Source: Oscillospiraceae bacterium
Lineage (GTDB): Bacteria > Bacillota > Clostridia > Oscillospirales > Oscillospiraceae
Direction of reading: 5' to 3'
Length of the DNA: 64,000 bases
Assembly (NCBI GenBank): GCA_017398725.1
Contig: JAFQFA010000002.1
Span: 228,430-292,429 of the forward strand
The notes under the pieces were generated by a model that searched no databases, was not told the origin of the DNA, and saw only the letters and a program-made list of their open reading frames with translations. Shown piece after piece: positions 1 to 6,836 of the stretch; position 1 is the stretch's first letter; the number at the start of each line of letters is the position of its first letter. A program made the position numbers and the translations under genes.

Positions 1-1330
1 GCTCTTCAGGGAAGACACCGCCGGCGGTCAGGTAATCATGATCGGCTTCCAGTGCGTCCAGAGCAGCATCCAGAGAAGTGGGCAGGCCCTGCAGCTTTGC
101 CTTCTCCTCCTCAGGCAGGTTGTACAGGTTCACATCGTAGGGACCCCAACCGTTCTCATGAGGATCGATCTGATTCTTGATGCCGTCCAGACCGGCCATC
201 AACAGTGCAGCATAGCAGAAGTAGGGGTTGCAGGTGGCATCGGGGTTGCGAATCTCAAAACGACGCAGCTTGGGGGATTTGGCATATGCAGGAATGCGGA
301 TAACAGCGCTGCGGTTGGAGGTTGCGTAACCGACAGTAACAGGCGCCTCAAAACCGGGCACCAGACGCTTAAAGGAGTTGGTGCTGGGGTTGGTGATGGC
401 ACACAGGGAGGCAATGTGCTTCAGCAGGCCGCCCATGAAGTAATGTGCGGTTTTGCTCAGGTTGGAGTAGCCGTTATCGTCAGAGAACAAAGGCTCTCCA
501 TCCTTCAGCAACAGCATGTGAACGTGCATACCACTGCCGGCCTCACCATATACAGGCTTGGGCATAAAGGTAGCGGACTTGCCGTACTTCAGCGCAGTGT
601 TACGGATGATATACTTGATCATCATGGTTGCATCAGCCATCTTAGACATCTCGCCCAGCTGGGGCTCAATCTCAAACTGGCCGGAGGCGCTGACCTCGGG
701 GTGATGGTACTTGATCTTGATGCCGGCATCCTCCATGAGCATGCACATCTCGCTGCGGCACTCGTAGGTGGGGTCAAAGGGCTTGGCAATGTGGTAGTTT
801 TTCTGCTTGGGGACGATCACGCCGTGACCCTGTACGCCGCTGTTCCAGTGGGCCTGATCTGCATCGATGGTCATGCCAATAGAGTTGGCCTGAACTTCCC
901 AACCGACATTGTCAAACAGATAGAACTCAAACTCGGGCAGGATCATCATGGTATCAGCGATACCTTGATCGCGCATATATTGCTCGGCAGCCAGCACAAT
1001 GTTTCTGGGGTATTGCGCCAGAGGACGGTTTTCAGGGTTATCAATGATCATGGCATTGCCGGTCATGGACAATGTGGGGATCTCGCAGAAGGGATCAATT
1101 ACAGCAGTGTCGGGATCGGGGATGAAAACCATGTCGCTCTTTTCAACCACAGCATAGCCATAGTTGGAAGCGTCGAAACCGATGCCGTTTTTCATGGTCT
1201 CTTCGTTAAAGTTTCTTGCGGGGATGGTGACATGGCGGTACTGGCCGTTGATATCGACCATCTTGAAATCCACCATTTCGATATTTTCGTCCCGGATCAG
1301 GGACATAATATCCTGTACGGTTTTTGCCAT
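1..1330 (-). CDS. glnA: Glutamine synthetase type I, C-terminus cut by the window edge
   Basis: Converts glutamate, ammonia and ATP to glutamine in the cytoplasm; it is the main ammonium-assimilating enzyme. The reverse strand reads an open frame of 443 codons from the ATG at 1330 with no stop before base 1. The frame has the GS catalytic features: the GSGMHVH histidine motif, PEFEFYLF in the beta-grasp/ATP region, and a late FEIRNPD segment. By comparison with GSI proteins of about 470 residues, roughly 25-30 C-terminal residues are missing, a limit of the window and not a truncation. An AAAGGAG ribosome site lies at 1336-1345. A sigma-A promoter sits just upstream, divergent from the tRNA-Pro gene. 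Very regular codon use suggests high expression. Confidence 0.95.
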   Translation of the reverse strand, partial: MAKTVQDIMSLIRDENIEMVDFKMVDINGQYRHVTIPARNFNEETMKNGIGFDASNYGYAVVEKSDMVFIPDPDTAVIDPFCEIPTLSMTGNAMIIDNPENRPLAQYPRNIVLAAEQYMRDQGIADTMMILPEFEFYLFDNVGWEVQANSIGMTIDADQAHWNSGVQGHGVIVPKQKNYHIAKPFDPTYECRSEMCMLMEDAGIKIKYHHPEVSASGQFEIEPQLGEMSKMADATMMIKYIIRNTALKYGKSATFMPKPVYGEAGSGMHVHMLLLKDGEPLFSDDNGYSNLSKTAHYFMGGLLKHIASLCAITNPSTNSFKRLVPGFEAPVTVGYATSNRSAVIRIPAYAKSPKLRRFEIRNPDATCNPYFCYAALLMAGLDGIKNQIDPHENGWGPYDVNLYNLPEEEKAKLQGLPTSLDAALDALEADHDYLTAGGVFPEE

Positions 1331-1360
1331 TGTGAACACTCCTTTGTTAAAATATGTCTA

Positions 1361-1389
1361 ATTATACCAAATACTTTTTCTTTCGTCAA
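1361..1389 (-). promoter_or_regulatory. Sigma-A promoter of glnA
   Basis: On the reverse strand TTGACG (1389-1384), a 17-bp spacer and a perfect TATAAT (1366-1361). The start codon is at 1330, leaving a leader of about 25 nt that holds the ribosome site. No operator-like inverted repeat is obvious around it. Confidence 0.75.
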
Positions 1390-1441
1390 TTATATTGTGT
1401 ACCGTATTTTCTATTTTACTTGAAAGCTTCTGTGGAAGGAC

Positions 1442-1470
1442 TTGACAAGGGCGCGATATTTTCATATAAT
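1442..1470 (+). promoter_or_regulatory. Consensus sigma-A promoter of tRNA-Pro(CGG)
   Basis: Perfect TTGACA (1442-1447), exactly 17 bp, perfect TATAAT (1465-1470), followed 12 nt later by the mature tRNA 5' end. This is the strongest promoter match in the window, as expected for a stable RNA gene. Confidence 0.85.
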
Positions 1471-1482
1471 GTGTCTCGCTGA

Positions 1483-1559
1483 CGGGGTGTGGCGAAGTTT
1501 GGTATCGCGCTTGGTTCGGGTCCAAGAGGCCTCGGGTTCGAATCCCGACACTCCGACCA
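1483..1559 (+). tRNA. tRNA-Pro, anticodon CGG
   Basis: A 77-nt cloverleaf with CCA encoded (1557-1559). Acceptor arms CGGGGTG and CACTCCG pair with one G-U. The anticodon stem CTTGG/CCAAG encloses the loop TTCGGGT, giving anticodon CGG, which reads CCG codons. The T arm contains GGTTCGAATCC. It has its own promoter and terminator. Its last 28 nt are repeated exactly 181 bp downstream (see 1713-1740). Confidence 0.95.
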
Positions 1560-1563
1560 AAAA

Positions 1564-1595
1564 ACGGAAACCACTTTTGTGGTTTCCGTTTTTTT
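1564..1595 (+). terminator. Rho-independent terminator of tRNA-Pro(CGG)
   Basis: An 11-bp perfect stem ACGGAAACCAC/GTGGTTTCCGT with a TTTT loop, followed by a run of T, starting 4 nt after the tRNA CCA end. Confidence 0.85.
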
Positions 1596-1607
1596 AATTT
1601 CAGTTCG

Positions 1608-1620
1608 CGAACCCGAGGCC
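1608..1620 (-). repeat. Inverted fragment of the tRNA-Pro T-arm region
   Basis: These 13 bases are the exact reverse complement of tRNA-Pro bases 1528-1540 (GGCCTCGGGTTCG); the match extends to 16 of 17 if one mismatch is allowed. The fragment sits between the tRNA terminator and a structured 90-bp segment, and marks this as a rearranged spot. Confidence 0.6.
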
Positions 1621-1683
1621 ACTTGATGCCATCCCCGAGCGGTTTCCGCGAAGCGGAGAGCGAGTGGGGGCATATTGCCGCAT

Positions 1684-1711
1684 GTAATGCTGCGCATATG
1701 CGCTGCATTAC
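1684..1711. repeat. 28-bp imperfect palindrome
   Basis: Two GTAATGC/GCATTAC arms surround a GCGCATATGCGC core, self-complementary except for one symmetrical T-T mismatch. Immediately upstream (1627-1676) is a second foldable stretch with an ATGCC...GGCAT outer pair and a TCCGC-GAA-GCGGA inner hairpin. No gene is seen here. The segment could be a small interspersed repeat or a remnant of integrated DNA. Confidence 0.6.
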
Positions 1712-1712
1712 T

Positions 1713-1740
1713 TCGGGTTCGAATCCCGACACTCCGACCA
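1713..1740 (+). repeat. Duplicated 3' end of tRNA-Pro (28-bp exact direct repeat)
   Basis: Identical to tRNA-Pro bases 1532-1559, covering the T arm, the 3' acceptor strand, the discriminator and CCA. No matching 5' half precedes it, so it is not a functional tRNA. An exact copy of a tRNA 3' end is the usual signature of an attachment-site pair left by an element that integrated into a tRNA gene. Only about 150 bp lie between the copies and no integrase gene is next to them, so this would be a remnant. Confidence 0.7.
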
Positions 1741-1742
1741 TT

Positions 1743-1780
1743 AATCCGGCGACTGCATTTGCGGTTGCCGGATTTATTTT
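1743..1780 (+). terminator. Terminator after the tRNA-Pro fragment
   Basis: AATCCGGC (1743-1750) pairs perfectly with GCCGGATT (1767-1774). The stem continues inward with six more pairs, including G-U, around an ATTT loop, and a TATTTTG tract follows. It may be the original terminator of the tRNA gene, now separated from it by the duplicated segment. Confidence 0.65.
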
Positions 1781-1827
1781 GTTCAAACAATCTCCTGATG
1801 TTAATAAGCTATATTGGAGGTGGCAAT

Positions 1828-2106
1828 ATGGCTTATAAGATCCGTTATACGGATACGTCTGTAATTAAAAACACCAAAGTTAATTTTAATTTACCGATAA
1901 AATGGGTTGCAGGAATATTGGTGTTACTGTTTTTGTGCGGCTTATTGCGGCTTGAATCTGTACAGAACTTATTTATTCCGGGGGATCCGGCGGTGACAAG
2001 ATCAGCTTTTTCCACATTTACCCGCGAGTTGCAGGAAGGGGAGAAGCTGCGAGATGCTGCAGCCGCCTTTTGTTTGCAAATCATTGAAAGCGAATCCCTT
2101 GAATAA
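1828..2106 (+). CDS. Small single-span membrane protein upstream of an M50 protease
   Basis: Encodes 92 residues from ATG 1828 (GGAGG at 1816-1820). I do not recognise the family. It has a polar, basic N-terminus, one strong transmembrane helix at about residues 27-42 (WVAGILVLLFLCGLLRL), then a short extracytoplasmic tail with a charged amphipathic stretch (RELQEGEKLRDAAAAF). The next gene, a site-2 protease, starts 53 nt before this one ends, so the two are translationally linked. In Bacillus, SpoIVFB is held by the membrane partner SpoIVFA; a similar anchoring role here is only an inference from position. A weak TTGTTC-17-TAATAA promoter is possible at 1779-1807. Confidence 0.7.
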   Translation: MAYKIRYTDTSVIKNTKVNFNLPIKWVAGILVLLFLCGLLRLESVQNLFIPGDPAVTRSAFSTFTRELQEGEKLRDAAAAFCLQIIESESLE

Positions 2107-2680
2107 GAGAATCATCATTCGTCCGTCCATTTGCATCGGTCTGTGCATCAGCTTGTTTCTTTTGCCGGTTTCATGGGTTTTCGCGTGGTTAGCTGCGGTT
2201 ATGATCCATGAAGCAGGGCATCTTTTGGCTATGAGAATCATGAATATCCCAATTCGAAGCATCTCCATAGATCTGAAAGGCGCGATCATCGAAGCCGGTT
2301 ATTTCTCGCCCGCCGAAGAATTCATTTGTGCGCTGGCCGGTCCGGTTGCAGGTCTGGGCTGCTTGCTTGTTGCAGCCCATTTCCCACTCCTTGCTGTGTG
2401 CGGGCTTGTACAGAGCACATATAATTTGCTGCCGTTTCCCGACTATGACGGCGGACGTATTCTGATGCTTACATTATGCCGATTTCTTACACGGAATAAA
2501 GCCGAAGCGGTATATCGTTTAATATTACTTACTGCTTCTGTATTATTACTGCTTTTTGGTTTATTCACATGGTTTATTCTCCATCTTGGGCCCATGTTCC
2601 TTTTCGTTTGTATCATCCCGGTGGTCAAAAGCGGTGTAATAAAAATACCTTGCAAACAGAGCGAACAAATAGTACAATAA
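2054..2680 (+). CDS. SpoIVFB-like M50 site-2 metalloprotease
   Basis: A 208-residue polytopic intramembrane zinc protease. The zinc motif HEAGH is at residues 52-56 inside a hydrophobic helix, and the second catalytic motif NLLPFPDYDGG is near residues 124-134, giving the HExxH...NxxPxPxxDG arrangement of S2P enzymes. In Bacillus, SpoIVFB cleaves pro-sigma-K in the mother-cell outer forespore membrane. The substrate here is unknown, but a sporulation role fits the spore-former background. The chosen ATG overlaps the preceding gene by 53 nt and has GGAAGGGG 12 nt upstream. TTG codons at 2084 and 2099 are alternative starts that would shorten the non-hydrophobic N-terminus. Confidence 0.85.
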   Translation: MLQPPFVCKSLKANPLNKRIIIRPSICIGLCISLFLLPVSWVFAWLAAVMIHEAGHLLAMRIMNIPIRSISIDLKGAIIEAGYFSPAEEFICALAGPVAGLGCLLVAAHFPLLAVCGLVQSTYNLLPFPDYDGGRILMLTLCRFLTRNKAEAVYRLILLTASVLLLLFGLFTWFILHLGPMFLFVCIIPVVKSGVIKIPCKQSEQIVQ

Positions 2681-2708
2681 CGAAAGCGATTAATGCGAGG
2701 TAATATAT

Positions 2709-4544
2709 ATGAATCAGTTGATCCAAAGGATTCTTCCTACGGTGCAAAAACCTGCCCGGTACACCGGTGGAGAATATAATGAAATAATCAAAAATAAAGA
2801 AGATGTCCGCGTGCGGGTTGCATTTTGCTTCCCGGATACCTACGAGATCGGCATGTCCAATGTGGGCATGCGTATTCTCTACGGTGTTATGAATGAGATG
2901 GATGGTGTTTGGTGTGAGCGTGTCTTTGCGCCTTGGGCCGATATGGAAGAGGCTATGAAGACAAACGCACTTCCTCTGTGGGCACTGGAAAGTCAGGATC
3001 CTATAAAGGATTTTGATATGATCGCCTTTACCATCGGTTATGAGATGTGCTACACCAATATCCTGAACATGCTGAAGCTGGCAGGCGTGCCCTTGCGCTC
3101 TGCCGATCGTCATGATCTAAAGAATATTGTTTATGCAGGCGGTGTTTGCGCCTTTAACCCCGAGCCATTGGCAGACTACATTGATTTCTTTGCGCTGGGT
3201 GAGGGTGAAGAGATCGCTGTGCAAATCGTAGAACTATACGATCGAGCCAAGCAGGGAAATTGGACCAAAGAAGAATACCTTCGCCAGATCGCGAAAGTTC
3301 CCGGCATCTATGTGCCGTCTATGTATGAGCATGTCTATCACGAAGACGGAACAATTCGTGAGATTGTAGTCGCCGAAGGTGCACCCAAGAAGGTAACAAA
3401 GCGGATCATTGAAGATCTGGACAACGCGTATTATCCCACAAAAATGATTGTACCCTCCACGGAAATCGTACATGATCGCGCAAATCTGGAGGTGTTCCGT
3501 GGCTGTATTCGGGGTTGCCGCTTCTGTCAGGCAGGTTTCTCCTGCCGTCCTGTCAGAAGAAAGAGCGCAGATATACTGTACCGTCAAGCGGTGGAAACAC
3601 TGGAAGATTCCGGACATAACGAGATCACACTTTCCAGCCTTTCTACCTCAGACTATCGTCAATTGCCGACTTTGACAGACGCCTTGATCCCTTACTGTAA
3701 GGACAACCGGATCAATTTGTCTGTGCCGTCTCTGCGGGCTGACAATTTTTCTCGGGAACTGATGCAAAAACTGCAGACCCTGCGTAAGAGCGGCCTGACC
3801 TTTGCCGCAGAAGCCGGTACACAACGACTCCGTGATGTGATCAATAAGAATCTAACGGAGGAAGAGATCCTAACATCCTGCGCGATCGCCTTTGGCGGCG
3901 GCTGGAACAATGTTAAGCTTTATTTTATGTTGGGTCTGCCCACAGAGACGGACGAGGACGTATTGGGCATTGCAGAACTTGTGCATAAAGTGATTCTTTG
4001 CTGGAAAGAGCATGCATCCAATAAAAAGCGAGGTCTTCGCGTACATGTGGCAACGGCATTTTTCGTACCGAAGCCACACACGCCTTTCCAGTGGGAACAG
4101 CAGATCACGCCTGAGGAATATCTGCGCCGCTGTAAGCTCCTAAAAAGCCATCTGTATTCTAAGTCCGTGGAGTATAACTATCACGAGCCTTATTTGAGCC
4201 GTCTGGAGGCAGTTATGGCCCGTGGTGACCGCAGAGTAGGTGCTGTCATAGAGGCGGCTCTGGAACGGGGTGCACGCCTTGACGGGTGGGATGAGTTCTT
4301 TAACTATTCGGCTTGGTTGGATGCTTTTGACGCATGCGGCGTTGATCCGGAGCATTATACCGTCAGAGGTTACGGCGAATCGGAGATCTTACCTTGGGAC
4401 ACCATAGATGTGGGTGTGCGCAAAGATTTCCTCCTAAGAGAGAAACGGCGTGCTTATGATGAAAAAGTAACGCCTGACTGCAGATCCGCTTGTAGCGGCT
4501 GCGGTGCCGATCAATTGTTGCGGGAGGTAAAGTGCGATGCCTAG
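2709..4544 (+). CDS. B12-binding radical SAM protein, TIGR03960 family
   Basis: A 611-residue cytoplasmic iron-sulfur protein. The N-terminal half resembles a cobalamin-binding fold. The radical SAM cluster motif CIRGCRFC (CxxxCxxC) is at about residues 266-273, followed by SAM-barrel segments such as FAAEAGTQRL and KLYFMLGLPTETDEDV. The C-terminus ends in a Cys-rich tail (CRSACSGCGAD). The family is widespread in Clostridia next to TIGR03936 proteins, as here, where the next gene overlaps by 8 nt. The reaction is not established to my knowledge. GAGG lies about 9 nt before the ATG. Confidence 0.88.
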   Translation: MNQLIQRILPTVQKPARYTGGEYNEIIKNKEDVRVRVAFCFPDTYEIGMSNVGMRILYGVMNEMDGVWCERVFAPWADMEEAMKTNALPLWALESQDPIKDFDMIAFTIGYEMCYTNILNMLKLAGVPLRSADRHDLKNIVYAGGVCAFNPEPLADYIDFFALGEGEEIAVQIVELYDRAKQGNWTKEEYLRQIAKVPGIYVPSMYEHVYHEDGTIREIVVAEGAPKKVTKRIIEDLDNAYYPTKMIVPSTEIVHDRANLEVFRGCIRGCRFCQAGFSCRPVRRKSADILYRQAVETLEDSGHNEITLSSLSTSDYRQLPTLTDALIPYCKDNRINLSVPSLRADNFSRELMQKLQTLRKSGLTFAAEAGTQRLRDVINKNLTEEEILTSCAIAFGGGWNNVKLYFMLGLPTETDEDVLGIAELVHKVILCWKEHASNKKRGLRVHVATAFFVPKPHTPFQWEQQITPEEYLRRCKLLKSHLYSKSVEYNYHEPYLSRLEAVMARGDRRVGAVIEAALERGARLDGWDEFFNYSAWLDAFDACGVDPEHYTVRGYGESEILPWDTIDVGVRKDFLLREKRRAYDEKVTPDCRSACSGCGADQLLREVKCDA

Positions 4545-5193
4545 ATTGCTGTTTGAAAAAGTTGGTCGCTCTGTATGGATCTCCCACCTTGACCTGATGC
4601 GGTTGTTCCAGCGGGCCTTTAAGCGGGCAGGGCTGAAACTGAAACACACCCAAGGTTTTAATCCCAGACCATCCGTTTCTATTGCACTGCCATTATCTGT
4701 GGGCGTGGAAAGTGAATGTGAACTGCTGGATTTTGATTTGGAAGGGGAGTACACCATTGATACGATTGCGGACAAGCTCAACGCCGCTTTAGTAGAGGGC
4801 GTCCGGGTCAAGCGGGTATATGATGCCGGCAAAAAAATCGGTGCACTTTCTCTTCTTAATTGCAAGCTTACGCTTAAGTATCATAGTGACATGAATGAAA
4901 GAACTGCAGAAATGATCGATGCACTATTTGAACGGGAGACGATCATTCTTCCCAAAAAGACAAAGAGCGGTGTGCAGGAGTTGGATATTATTCCAATGAT
5001 CAAACGCCATAGCACTTGCTGTATCGACCAGCATACTATAGTGATGGATGCACTGATCTGTTGTCAAAATCCCACTTTGAATCCGGCCCAGTTGGTCCTT
5101 GCAATTGAAACCTTTTTGCCGGAGATGAAACCCGATTTCAGTCAGTGCAGGCGTGTTGAAATCTACGACATAAACGAAACTGTATTCAGGTAA
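4537..5193 (+). CDS. TIGR03936 (DUF2344) radical-SAM-associated protein
   Basis: 218 residues, starting 8 nt inside the upstream radical SAM gene with GGGAGG at 4523-4528. The N-terminus (RLLFEKVGRSVWISHLDLMR...) and the FNPRPSVSIALPLSVGVES segment are typical of this family. In other genomes it is either fused to, or encoded directly after, the B12 radical SAM protein. It is presumably a partner or substrate-binding module for that enzyme; no catalytic motif is evident. Confidence 0.85.
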   Translation: MPRLLFEKVGRSVWISHLDLMRLFQRAFKRAGLKLKHTQGFNPRPSVSIALPLSVGVESECELLDFDLEGEYTIDTIADKLNAALVEGVRVKRVYDAGKKIGALSLLNCKLTLKYHSDMNERTAEMIDALFERETIILPKKTKSGVQELDIIPMIKRHSTCCIDQHTIVMDALICCQNPTLNPAQLVLAIETFLPEMKPDFSQCRRVEIYDINETVFR

Positions 5194-5204
5194 GGAGAGT
5201 TTAT

Positions 5205-5429
5205 ATGGAGATCAATCCCAATTATACCCTTGAAGATTGTCCCATTTGCCGCGGAAGCGGTTTTGTGGTTCACGAAGGCGGATGGAATGTTCAGGTAGAA
5301 TGTGCGGACTGCAGTGCGCACACTGTGTATGTGGACTATTCCAATGATGTTGAAAAGAAGAAAGCAGAAGAGCAGGTAGTCATGCTTTGGAATATGGGTA
5401 AGGTCATCAAGCAGGATTCCGGCGGCTAA
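5205..5429 (+). CDS. Small zinc-ribbon-like protein (74 aa), unknown function
   Basis: Follows the DUF2344 gene by 11 nt with AAGGAGAG upstream, so it is probably in the same operon. It has two CxxC pairs, CPIC at about residues 12-15 and CADC at about 43-46, 28 residues apart, as in a zinc ribbon. GGSGF-like spacing (CRGSGF) resembles half of a DnaJ-type zinc repeat. The C-terminus is charged and helical. I cannot assign a function; co-expression with the radical SAM pair is the main clue. Confidence 0.75.
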   Translation: MEINPNYTLEDCPICRGSGFVVHEGGWNVQVECADCSAHTVYVDYSNDVEKKKAEEQVVMLWNMGKVIKQDSGG

Positions 5430-5471
5430 ACGAACGGTTAAAATTCACTGAAAAAATTTTTAAAATAATGC

Positions 5472-5500
5472 TTGCTTTTTTTGACAGCATGTGCTAATAT
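5472..5500 (+). promoter_or_regulatory. Probable sigma-A promoter of tRNA-Pro(GGG)
   Basis: TTGCTT (5472-5477), 17 bp, TAATAT (5495-5500) with an extended TGC immediately upstream. A TTGACA at 5481 is also present, but no -10 lies at the right distance from it. Confidence 0.55.
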
Positions 5501-5531
5501 ACTGTGGCGGTCGAAAGACGCAAGCATATAT

Positions 5532-5608
5532 CCGGGTGTGGCGAAGTTTGGTATCGCGCTTGAATGGGGTTCAAGAGGCCTCGAGTTCGAATCTCGACAC
5601 TCGGACCA
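5532..5608 (+). tRNA. tRNA-Pro, anticodon GGG
   Basis: 77 nt with CCA encoded. Acceptor CCGGGTG/CACTCGG contains one G-U pair. Anticodon stem CTTGA/TCAAG encloses ATGGGGT, giving GGG, which reads CCC and CCT. D- and T-arm bodies are nearly identical to the tRNA-Pro(CGG) at 1483, so the two are recent paralogues with different anticodons. Confidence 0.95.
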
Positions 5609-5637
5609 AAACGGGACAGCATAAGCTGTCCCGTTTT
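5609..5637 (+). terminator. Terminator of tRNA-Pro(GGG)
   Basis: Perfect stem ACGGGACAGC/GCTGTCCCGT with an ATAA loop and a TTTTT tail, directly after the CCA end. Confidence 0.85.
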
Positions 5638-5661
5638 TCTTTAATTTTTGCAAAATAGCAC

Positions 5662-5690
5662 TTGATTTCTATAAAATACCATGCTATAAT
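5662..5690 (+). promoter_or_regulatory. Sigma-A promoter of rplS
   Basis: TTGATT (5662-5667), 17 bp, extended -10 TGC-TATAAT (5682-5690). The predicted start near 5697 leaves a leader of about 90 nt before rplS. Confidence 0.75.
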
Positions 5691-5696
5691 ACATCG

Positions 5697-5773
5697 GTCT
5701 GAAAAAACGGTGAGTCCTCTGCAGCGCCGGGAGCCATATCGCCGGAGCAAACGCTGTATGAACGCCCAATAAT
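5697..5773 (+). promoter_or_regulatory. Structured rplS leader, possible L19 autoregulatory element
   Basis: The untranslated leader folds around CAGCG (5722-5726)/CGCTG (5752-5756) with an inner CCGG/CCGG pairing. Firmicutes rplS genes are often preceded by a small structured L19 leader thought to bind L19. Position and size fit, but I could not match the consensus by eye. Confidence 0.4.
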
Positions 5774-5788
5774 AAGGAGGACAAAGAT

Positions 5789-6130
5789 ATGGATTTGGTT
5801 AAGGCCCTGTCCAGCCAGTACATGAAGGAAGAGCTGCCCGAAATGCGGGTTGGCGACACTGTTCGTGTGCATGTGCGGATCAAGGAAGGTTCCCGTGAGC
5901 GTATTCAGGTGTTCGAAGGCACCATCATCGCTCGCAAGCATGGCGGCATTGGTGAGACCATCACTGTGCGCCGTGTCAGCTACGGCGTTGGCTGTGAAAA
6001 GGTTTTCCCTGTTCACTCTCCCAACGTTGCTATGGTCGAAACTGTTCGTCAGGGTAAGGTACGCCGCGCTAAGCTGTACTACCTGCGTGAGCGCTTCGGC
6101 AAGGCTGCTAAGATCAAGGAAAAAGTTTGA
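5789..6130 (+). CDS. rplS: 50S ribosomal protein L19
   Basis: 113 residues, normal length. L19 sits at the 30S-50S interface near the A site. The sequence has the L19 core ([36 protein letters not shown]) and the lysine/arginine-rich end. AAGGAGG at 5774-5780. It is followed by its own terminator and then lepB-ylqF-rnhB-yraN, a gene order conserved in Firmicutes. YlqF downstream is itself a 50S assembly factor. Confidence 0.98.
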   Translation: MDLVKALSSQYMKEELPEMRVGDTVRVHVRIKEGSRERIQVFEGTIIARKHGGIGETITVRRVSYGVGCEKVFPVHSPNVAMVETVRQGKVRRAKLYYLRERFGKAAKIKEKV

Positions 6131-6144
6131 TCCAAAAAAGAATA

Positions 6145-6171
6145 AAAAAAGAGGGGTAACCCTCTTTTTTT
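6145..6171 (+). terminator. Terminator of rplS
   Basis: AAAAAAGAGGG (6145-6155), GTAA loop, CCCTCTTTTTT (6160-6170), immediately after the rplS stop. Confidence 0.8.
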
Positions 6172-6215
6172 ATTGCCCAAAATGGTTTATAATGTGCAAA
6201 AAGGAGGCTCGTGAA

Positions 6216-6836
6216 ATGGATTTTGAACAGGATCAGCCGGCAAACGATAAAGCCGTTTCTAAAACCGTAAAAGAGGATGTTAAGAAGAATATATTGGCAT
6301 ATCTGCATGATTTTGTATGTCTAGTGGCCGGTGTTGTGCTTTTGTTCTCTCTTTGCTTCCGCGTTGTTGTTGTTTCCGGACCTTCTATGAATAATACTTT
6401 ATATGACGGTGACTGGCTGCTGCTTTTGGGAAATGTCTTTTATACAAATCCGCAGCAAGGGGATGTGATCGTTGCCTCCAAGGATTCTTTTGAAAACGGG
6501 ACGCCGATTATTAAGCGCGTGATCGCAACCGCCGGTCAAACGGTGGATATTGATTTTCAAAACGGCATTGTGTATGTAGATGGAACTGCCATTGAAGAGC
6601 CGTATATTCGTACCGCAACAACCACCTTTGAGGGTGTAAATTTCCCGATTACCGTATCTGAAGGTTGTATTTTTGTGATGGGTGACAATCGGGATAATTC
6701 CAAAGACAGCCGTAGCCCCGACATTGGCTTGATCGACAAGCGCGAGATCCTCGGTAAGGCTTTATTTTTGTTTGTTCCCGGCACGAACAAGGGGTTGGAA
6801 CAACGGGATTTTTCCAGAATTGGGGTGGTGAACTGA
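6216..6836 (+). CDS. lepB: Signal peptidase I
   Basis: Removes signal peptides from secreted proteins at the outer face of the membrane. 206 residues from ATG 6216, chosen because AAGGAGG lies at 6200-6206. There is an acidic cytoplasmic N-terminus, one membrane anchor (about 33-53), the nucleophile in SGPSM (Ser57), the general-base lysine in IIKRV (Lys100) and the conserved GDNRDNSKDSR box. A TATAAT at 6188-6193 with a poor -35 may give it its own start. Its stop overlaps the ATG of ylqF. Confidence 0.95.
   Translation: MDFEQDQPANDKAVSKTVKEDVKKNILAYLHDFVCLVAGVVLLFSLCFRVVVVSGPSMNNTLYDGDWLLLLGNVFYTNPQQGDVIVASKDSFENGTPIIKRVIATAGQTVDIDFQNGIVYVDGTAIEEPYIRTATTTFEGVNFPITVSEGCIFVMGDNRDNSKDSRSPDIGLIDKREILGKALFLFVPGTNKGLEQRDFSRIGVVN

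Noticed and set aside
38-1423. A 461-codon forward open frame
   Set aside because: It is the antisense shadow of glutamine synthetase, which has the real motifs, ribosome site and promoter.
1358-1790. Two reverse-strand open frames of 124 and 142 codons over the tRNA-Pro region
   Set aside because: They read through the tRNA gene, its terminator and its duplicate, giving the familiar spurious RTRG/SNPRP peptides of antisense tRNA; no ribosome site or family match.
2625-3113. A 162-codon reverse open frame opposite the radical SAM gene
   Set aside because: Shadow frame; the forward gene has clear family motifs throughout.
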